NCBI GenBank assembly: GCA_045542735.1
Contig: JAZQLQ010000019.1
Location: 6,682-70,681 of the forward strand
Reading direction: 5' to 3'
Length of the DNA stretch: 64,000 nt
From: UBA2882 sp045542735
Lineage (GTDB): Bacteria; Bacillota; Clostridia; Lachnospirales; Lachnospiraceae
Below, one piece after another: positions 58,733-64,000 of this stretch. The notes below the pieces were generated by a model. That model worked only from the letters and a program-made list of their open reading frames with translations, was not told where the DNA came from and searched no databases. The position numbers and the translations under genes are program-made. Numbering within the stretch: position 1 is the stretch's first letter; each line of letters starts with the position of its first letter.

Positions 58733-59626
58733 TTACATTGGGCGAAAAGGATTTTTATTCGTAATAATGTGTGAAAAGAAAGCTGCCATTCCCCTTTTCT
58801 GTACACTTTCTGCAGACTCTCCGTACATCAACACATTTGCAATTCTTTGATAGGCTTTTGCAGATTTTGTATTGGGATTTGCCAATGATACCGGTCTCTG
58901 CTGCATCACCGCGTTAGATAAATTGATATCCTGTGGTACTGCTCCCAAATATGTGATAGGCAGTTTTAAATATCTTGCCACTACTGCATTTAGCTTTGTA
59001 AATAAAGATTTACCCGCTTCTTCACTTTCTACTTTATTGGCAATCACCTTAATTTGTGATGCTTCTTTTGAAAATCGCGGATGTCTGTTTAATGCTTTTA
59101 ACAAAGAATAGGAATCTGTAATGGATGTAGGCTCCGGTGTAGTCACCAAAATAATCTCTCCGCTGGCTACCAAAAACTCCAATACGGCATCGGATATACC
59201 TGCACCGGTATCAATAATGACCACATCGGCAATGGCATCCAATTCAGCCAGATTCTGAATAATGTAAATCAGATAATCCCTGCTTAAATTGGATAAACCT
59301 GCAATGCCGGAACCGCCGGAGATAAAGCCAACTTCTCCCGGTCCCCATGTGATAATATCCTTAATATTTTTTCCCTGATAAATCAAATCGCATAGATTAT
59401 GCTTCGGTACCGCACCAAACATAATCTCAATATTTGCCAAACCAAAATCCGCATCCAAAATGATAACACGCTGTCCCATCTGACGGAACTGAATAGCAAG
59501 ATTGATAGCTGTATTGGATTTACCCACTCCGCCTTTTCCACTGGTAACCGTAATCACACGCGCCAATGGTCTTTGCGGCTGACTATTCATTTTTATAATA
59601 TTACGCAAGCCCTCTGCTTGATCCAT
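58733..59626 (-). CDS. flhG: MinD-like ATPase FlhG (FleN/YlxH)
   Basis: A 297-aa ATPase that sets flagellar number and place together with FlhF. Deviant Walker A TSGKGGVGKSNTAINLA, IILDADFGLANIEIMFG and DVVIIDTGAGISDAVLEFL. I chose ATG 59626 (MDQAEGLRN...), with GGAGG 5 nt upstream. The alternative TTG start 12 nt earlier overlaps that site. It is 20 nt after flhF. Confidence 0.95.
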   Translation of the reverse strand: MDQAEGLRNIIKMNSQPQRPLARVITVTSGKGGVGKSNTAINLAIQFRQMGQRVIILDADFGLANIEIMFGAVPKHNLCDLIYQGKNIKDIITWGPGEVGFISGGSGIAGLSNLSRDYLIYIIQNLAELDAIADVVIIDTGAGISDAVLEFLVASGEIILVTTPEPTSITDSYSLLKALNRHPRFSKEASQIKVIANKVESEEAGKSLFTKLNAVVARYLKLPITYLGAVPQDINLSNAVMQQRPVSLANPNTKSAKAYQRIANVLMYGESAESVQKRGMAAFFSHIITNKNPFRPM

Positions 59627-59646
59627 AATAACCTCCAAAGAATCCC

Positions 59647-60825
59647 CTATTTTCTCAATAACATTTTGACTGTTTTTTGAGGATTAAAATCTTCCATATC
59701 ATCGGGCACATTCTGACCACAAGTCACATAAGACATCTGAGCCTCTGTATGTAACTTCAGATTCAGCAAGTTACCCAAGCAGGTTGTTTCATCCAATTTG
59801 GTGAAAATTAACTTGAATTTCACCATCTCACTATAGGTATCTGCAATACTTACCAAATCTTTATACTTAGTCGTGGCACTGACTACCAAATACACTTCTT
59901 TTTCTGTTTCTTCACCAATACAGGTGATAAATGCATGCATCGCTTCCCTTTGCTCTACATTGTGGTGGGAATGCCCTGCCGTATCTACAAAAATATAGTC
60001 ATATCCTTTGAATTCACCAATACCTTGTTGCATTTCTTCTACGGAATAGATGACACGGAAAGGTACTTCCAAAATATTGGCATAGGTACGGAGCTGCTCT
60101 GCTGCAGCAATACGATAAGTATCCGTAGTAAACAACGCCACTTTCTTCTTTTGCTCTACACTATAACGGGATGCAATCTTAGCAATGGTTGTTGTCTTAC
60201 CCACACCGGTAGGACCCACAAAAAATACAACCTTCGGCCCCTTATCCGGCGCTGTAATACCTTCCGGCTGACCAAATTTTAAGATCATCTTCTGGTATAC
60301 ATTGGAAAGCATAAAATCAATGGGCATATTGGGTTTTAAAACCGTATCCAATTCATCGATAATCTGATTGGCATACTTTTCATTGATCTCATTTTCCAAC
60401 ATGGTCTGATATAAAAGCTTTAAGAATTTTACATTACCGTCCTCCGGCTTCTGTTCCTCTTCTGTTGTCTTCTTATCATCCTCTGCTTCTTTTTCACTTT
60501 CACCGCGCTGTAACTGCTTTTCTAAAAGATTCTGTAAACTTTCCAGTTTTTCTTCCAAAACCTTCTCATTCTTATCTTCCTTGGGTTCCTGCGCCACTGC
60601 CTCTTTTACTACTGTTCTGGCGGCTTCCCGTCTGGCTACAGTCGTCCGATCCGGCTCTTCTTCCAATGCTACGGTCACTTCAATCATCTTGGGTTTTAAG
60701 AAAGAAAAAAGGCCCTTTCTTTTCAACTCCTTAACATTCATGACCACAACGCCGTTGCCCAGTTCTTTTTTTGCAGCTTCCGTTGCTTCAGCCTCGGTTT
60801 TTCCTTGAAATTTCTTGATAATCAT
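59647..60825 (-). CDS. flhF: Flagellar SRP-like GTPase FlhF
   Basis: A 392-aa GTPase. A basic N-terminal region (residues about 1-110), a helical N domain, and an NG GTPase with FVGPTGVGKTTTIAKIASR, DTYRIAAAEQLRTYA, FVDTAGHSHHN and FTKLDETTCLGN. It works with FlhG in flagellar placement. Its ATG follows directly after the flhA stop (TAAATG). Confidence 0.95.
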   Translation of the reverse strand: MIIKKFQGKTEAEATEAAKKELGNGVVVMNVKELKRKGLFSFLKPKMIEVTVALEEEPDRTTVARREAARTVVKEAVAQEPKEDKNEKVLEEKLESLQNLLEKQLQRGESEKEAEDDKKTTEEEQKPEDGNVKFLKLLYQTMLENEINEKYANQIIDELDTVLKPNMPIDFMLSNVYQKMILKFGQPEGITAPDKGPKVVFFVGPTGVGKTTTIAKIASRYSVEQKKKVALFTTDTYRIAAAEQLRTYANILEVPFRVIYSVEEMQQGIGEFKGYDYIFVDTAGHSHHNVEQREAMHAFITCIGEETEKEVYLVVSATTKYKDLVSIADTYSEMVKFKLIFTKLDETTCLGNLLNLKLHTEAQMSYVTCGQNVPDDMEDFNPQKTVKMLLRK

Positions 60826-62859
60826 TTACGCTGTCACCATCCCCACTGACTGTAATTCCACATTGGGTTCTACCTCATTGTAAGAAATTACAATCAAATC
60901 CTTAAAGTAATCTTCGGTCAAACGTTTAAAATACATACGCACAATGGGCGAAGTAATGATAATAGGACTTCTTCCCAGACTTTCCAACTTGCCCACCTCT
61001 GTACGCACACTTTCGATAATCGCCTTTGTTTTTTCCGGATCTAATGTCAGATAAGCCCCCTGCTCCGTCTGTTTGACATTGGACATAATTTCCTGCTCAA
61101 CCTTGGGGTCTAAAGTAACCACACTGGTCGTTTCATTTGCCGGGAAAAACTTGGCACAAATAGCACGCTTCAGACTTTGTCTTACATACTCTGTCAAAAT
61201 ATCTGTATCTCTGGTTGTAGATGAATAATCGGCAAGGGTCTCAAAAATGGTAAGCAAATCGCGGATGGAAATACCTTCCTGTAACAGGTTTTGCAATACC
61301 TTTTGTACTTCGCCCAGTCCCATAAGCTTGGGTACCAATTCTTCCACAATCGAAGGATTTGTCTCTTTTAAATTGTTGGTCAGGTTCTGAACATCCTGTC
61401 GTGTCAAAAGCTCTGCGATATGCTGTCTGATAATCTCCGTCAGATGTGTTGCGATAATACTGGGAGGATCAACAACCGTATATCCAAGACTTTCTGCACG
61501 TTCCCTCTGACCTTCGGTAATCCAGATAGCCGGCAAATGGAAGGAAGGCTCAAAGGTAGGAATACCTGTAATCTCTTCTTCCACATATCCGGGATTCATT
61601 GCCATATAGTGATCAAACAGGATCTCGCCTTCTGATACCTGTATACCTTTTATTTTAATAATATATTGGTTAGGATTCAACTGAATATTATCACGTAAAC
61701 GAATAATCGGTACAACTGTACCAAGTTCCAGTGCAACCTGACGCCTTATCATAACCACACGATCCAATAAGTCACCACCCTGGTTCACATCCGCAAGGGG
61801 AATAATTCCGTAACCAAACTCCAGCTCGATAGGATCCACCTGCAGAAGGCTGTTGACATTTTCCGGCTGACGGATTTCTTCCGCTGCCACTTCTTCCATA
61901 TCCACTTCGCCTTCAATCTGGGCTGTTTCTATTTCTCCCGCAATGACTCTGCCACATACGATAAAAATAAGACCGATTGTCAGGAAAATCAATGTCGGGA
62001 ACGGTGTCACAATACCAAGCCCCGCAATAATAGCACCTACTATATAAAGCACTTTAGGTATACCAAAAAGCTGTTTAATCAATACAGAACCAAAATCCGC
62101 ATCCTTAGAACCTTTTGTTACAAGAATACCTGTCGAAAGTGAAATCAAAAGAGATGGAATCTGACTCACCAGACCATCACCAATGGTTAAGATTGCATAC
62201 TGATTCAAAGCATCACCAAAATCCATGCCTCTGCGGAGTACGCCCATAGCAATTCCGCCGATTACATTGACTGCAGTAATAATCAGACCTGCTGTCGCAT
62301 CACCTTTTACATATTTAACAGCACCATCCATGGAACCAAAAAAGCTGGCTTCTTCCTGAATCTTATCACGGCGGCGCTTTGCTTCTGCATCACTGATTGC
62401 ACCGGTATTTAAGTCTGCATCAATTGCCATCTGTTTACCGGGCATAGCATCCAAGGTAAATCTTGCTGTTACTTCCGCAACTCGCTCAGAACCTTTGTTA
62501 ATAATCATAAACTGAACAAGAATCAGTATAATAAATACAATTGCACCTACAATCAAATCACCGCCGCCAACATAGTTACCGAATGTTTTTACAACCTCAC
62601 CGGGATCACCTGTTGTCAGAATCAATCTGGTAGAAGAAATATTCAATGCAATACGAAAAATTGTGGTAAACAATAAAATGGTCGGAAAGAAAGACATATC
62701 CAGTACTTCCTTGGAAAACATAGCTGTAAATAAAATTGCAAATGCAACTGCAATATTACATGCCAGCAAAACATCCAAAAGTACATTGGGGATGGGAATA
62801 ATCATCATGACAAACGCTGCTACAATATAAGCTGCTATAGCAATATCCGCTTTTTTCAT
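60826..62859 (-). CDS. flhA: Flagellar export apparatus protein FlhA
   Basis: The 677-aa core of the flagellar type III export gate. Eight N-terminal helices (residues about 8-310) include the FHIPEP-like signature region RFTLDAMPGKQMAIDADLN and the following GAISDAEAKRRRDKIQEEASF. The cytoplasmic domain (about 330-677) ends the protein. Between flhB and flhF as in Bacillus. Confidence 0.97.
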   Translation of the reverse strand: MKKADIAIAAYIVAAFVMMIIPIPNVLLDVLLACNIAVAFAILFTAMFSKEVLDMSFFPTILLFTTIFRIALNISSTRLILTTGDPGEVVKTFGNYVGGGDLIVGAIVFIILILVQFMIINKGSERVAEVTARFTLDAMPGKQMAIDADLNTGAISDAEAKRRRDKIQEEASFFGSMDGAVKYVKGDATAGLIITAVNVIGGIAMGVLRRGMDFGDALNQYAILTIGDGLVSQIPSLLISLSTGILVTKGSKDADFGSVLIKQLFGIPKVLYIVGAIIAGLGIVTPFPTLIFLTIGLIFIVCGRVIAGEIETAQIEGEVDMEEVAAEEIRQPENVNSLLQVDPIELEFGYGIIPLADVNQGGDLLDRVVMIRRQVALELGTVVPIIRLRDNIQLNPNQYIIKIKGIQVSEGEILFDHYMAMNPGYVEEEITGIPTFEPSFHLPAIWITEGQRERAESLGYTVVDPPSIIATHLTEIIRQHIAELLTRQDVQNLTNNLKETNPSIVEELVPKLMGLGEVQKVLQNLLQEGISIRDLLTIFETLADYSSTTRDTDILTEYVRQSLKRAICAKFFPANETTSVVTLDPKVEQEIMSNVKQTEQGAYLTLDPEKTKAIIESVRTEVGKLESLGRSPIIITSPIVRMYFKRLTEDYFKDLIVISYNEVEPNVELQSVGMVTA

Positions 62860-62884
62860 ATACCCATCTCCTTTCTGTCAAATT

Positions 62885-63997
62885 CTATACTTTGCCTTTT
62901 AAATGGTATACAAAGGCAAGCACCTCTGCTACTGCCTGATATAACTCCGGAGGAACCAAATCTCCGATTTCCACATTGGCATACAACATTCTCGCCAATG
63001 GTTTATTTTCAACAATTTCAACGTTATTTTCTTTTGCAATTTCTTTAATTCTCTGTGCCAGATAATTTTCACCCTTAGCAAGTACATAAGGTGCATCGTA
63101 CTTATCCGGATCATATTTAATTGCCACCGCATAATGTGTCGGGTTGGTAATAACCACATCTGCTTCAGGAAGCTGTTGCATCATTCGGCGCATGGATGCT
63201 TCTCGCATACGCTGCTTCTGCTTTCCTTTTATCTGAGGATCACCTTCCTGATTTTTATATTCATCCTTGACTTCCTGCTTGGTCATTTTCATATCGCCAT
63301 GGAATTTCCACTTCTGATATGCAAAATCCAAAAGTGCAATTATCATATATACCGCAGCAATACGGATTCCCATCTCTGTAATAATCTCTCCAATCAGTCC
63401 GATTGCCTGCGTAATATGCATATCATATAACAAATAAATTTCATCAGCTCTTCCTTGCAAGTAGGAATATGCCATGTAACCGATCACCAAAATTTTAGCT
63501 ATTGATTTTACCAACTCTACAAGAGAATTTGATGAGAAAATTCTGCTAAAACCTTTCAGCGGATTCAATTTATTAAACTTGGGTTGAAGAGGCTTTGTTG
63601 TGGGTTTCCACCCTACCTGTGCCACATCACATATAAATGCAATAATAACTCCCACCAGCAGAATTGGCCCACATAAAATTGTCAATTGTAAAACCATGCC
63701 TTTTAAAAGCATCAAAATTGCTGCCACGGGAATCATCCCGTCATACATCTGTATCACATCCGGTATCTGATTATAAACACCGGCAAAATACTCCATCATA
63801 CCGGTTCCCATTGTTCCGGCATAAATATCAATCAGCAGGAATAATGCCAACAAGCCGGCAGCATTGGCAATTTCTTTACTTTTGGCAACCTGACCTTCTT
63901 TTCGGGCATCTGTTAACTTTTTGGCTGTAGGTTCCTCAGTTTTCTCACCACCGGGACCTTCTTTCGCAAAAAACTGAAGATTATATTCTAATACCAT
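62885..63997 (-). CDS. flhB: Flagellar export switch protein FlhB
   Basis: A 370-aa protein. Four helices (residues about 45-260) and a cytoplasmic tail with the self-cleavage motif VVITNPTHYAVAIKYDPDKY (NPTH near residue 283) and LAKGENYLAQRIKEIA. The conserved start region EEPTAKKLTDARKEGQVAKS is present. ATG 63997 is 3 nt from the window edge, so an earlier start cannot be excluded, though length and N-terminal text look complete. Confidence 0.93.
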   Translation of the reverse strand: MVLEYNLQFFAKEGPGGEKTEEPTAKKLTDARKEGQVAKSKEIANAAGLLALFLLIDIYAGTMGTGMMEYFAGVYNQIPDVIQMYDGMIPVAAILMLLKGMVLQLTILCGPILLVGVIIAFICDVAQVGWKPTTKPLQPKFNKLNPLKGFSRIFSSNSLVELVKSIAKILVIGYMAYSYLQGRADEIYLLYDMHITQAIGLIGEIITEMGIRIAAVYMIIALLDFAYQKWKFHGDMKMTKQEVKDEYKNQEGDPQIKGKQKQRMREASMRRMMQQLPEADVVITNPTHYAVAIKYDPDKYDAPYVLAKGENYLAQRIKEIAKENNVEIVENKPLARMLYANVEIGDLVPPELYQAVAEVLAFVYHLKGKV

Positions 63998-64000
63998 CCC

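Overview
The window is low-to-mid GC DNA from a motile, anaerobe-type Firmicute of the class Clostridia. The protein sequences look most like Lachnospiraceae (Roseburia, Eubacterium or Lachnospira-like), but this is a family-level judgement from protein character, not a database match. Every supported gene, including the single tRNA, lies on the minus strand, so transcription runs from right to left. Open frames on the plus strand are antisense shadows.

Reading in the direction of transcription (64000 down to 1), the first block is the distal part of a large fla/che operon: flhB, flhA, flhF, flhG, a PilZ/YcgR-like gene, cheB, cheA, cheW, cheC, cheD, a small membrane protein, sigma-28, a FapA-like DUF342 gene, a 105-aa unknown, a DUF6115/SwrB-like gene and an MltG-like LysM stub. 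Next come rpsB and tsf behind their own promoter and leader, then a chemoreceptor gene with its own promoter and terminator. A polysaccharide deacetylase and a bactofilin lead into pyrH, frr, uppS, cdsA, dxr and rseP. This is very close to the fla/che-rpsB-tsf-pyrH-frr-uppS-cdsA-dxr-rseP order known in Bacillus subtilis.

The middle holds lineage-specific insertions. They are a PP2C phosphatase with a Hanks-type kinase, a 55-aa small gene, ispG-polC, a lone OadB-type sodium pump subunit, tRNA-Glu(CTC), and a complete phosphate regulon (pstS, pstC, pstA, pstB, phoU, a Na/Pi symporter with PhoU domain, phoP, phoR). Two sets of 11-bp-spaced TTTACA repeats, matching the Gram-positive PHO box, lie before pstS and before the symporter. 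A hairpin separates pstS from pstC.

The conserved rimP-nusA-ylxR-L7Ae-infB-rbfA-nrnA-truB-ribF operon follows. Its promoter overlaps the phoR stop codon and its leader carries an imperfect terminator, which suggests attenuation by NusA.

The left end (1-11920) is the most unusual part. Directly after the ribF terminator, a strong promoter drives a two-gene unit. The first gene encodes a small membrane-anchored protein with two YD (RHS-type) repeats. The second encodes a giant secreted protein of more than 3780 residues: a signal peptide, about 1800 residues of beta-solenoid repeats in units of about 340 residues, alternating FN3 and Ig-like modules, a PKD domain, and an RHS/YD core that runs off the left edge. 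Its C-terminal tip, where a toxin or effector domain would be expected, is outside the window.
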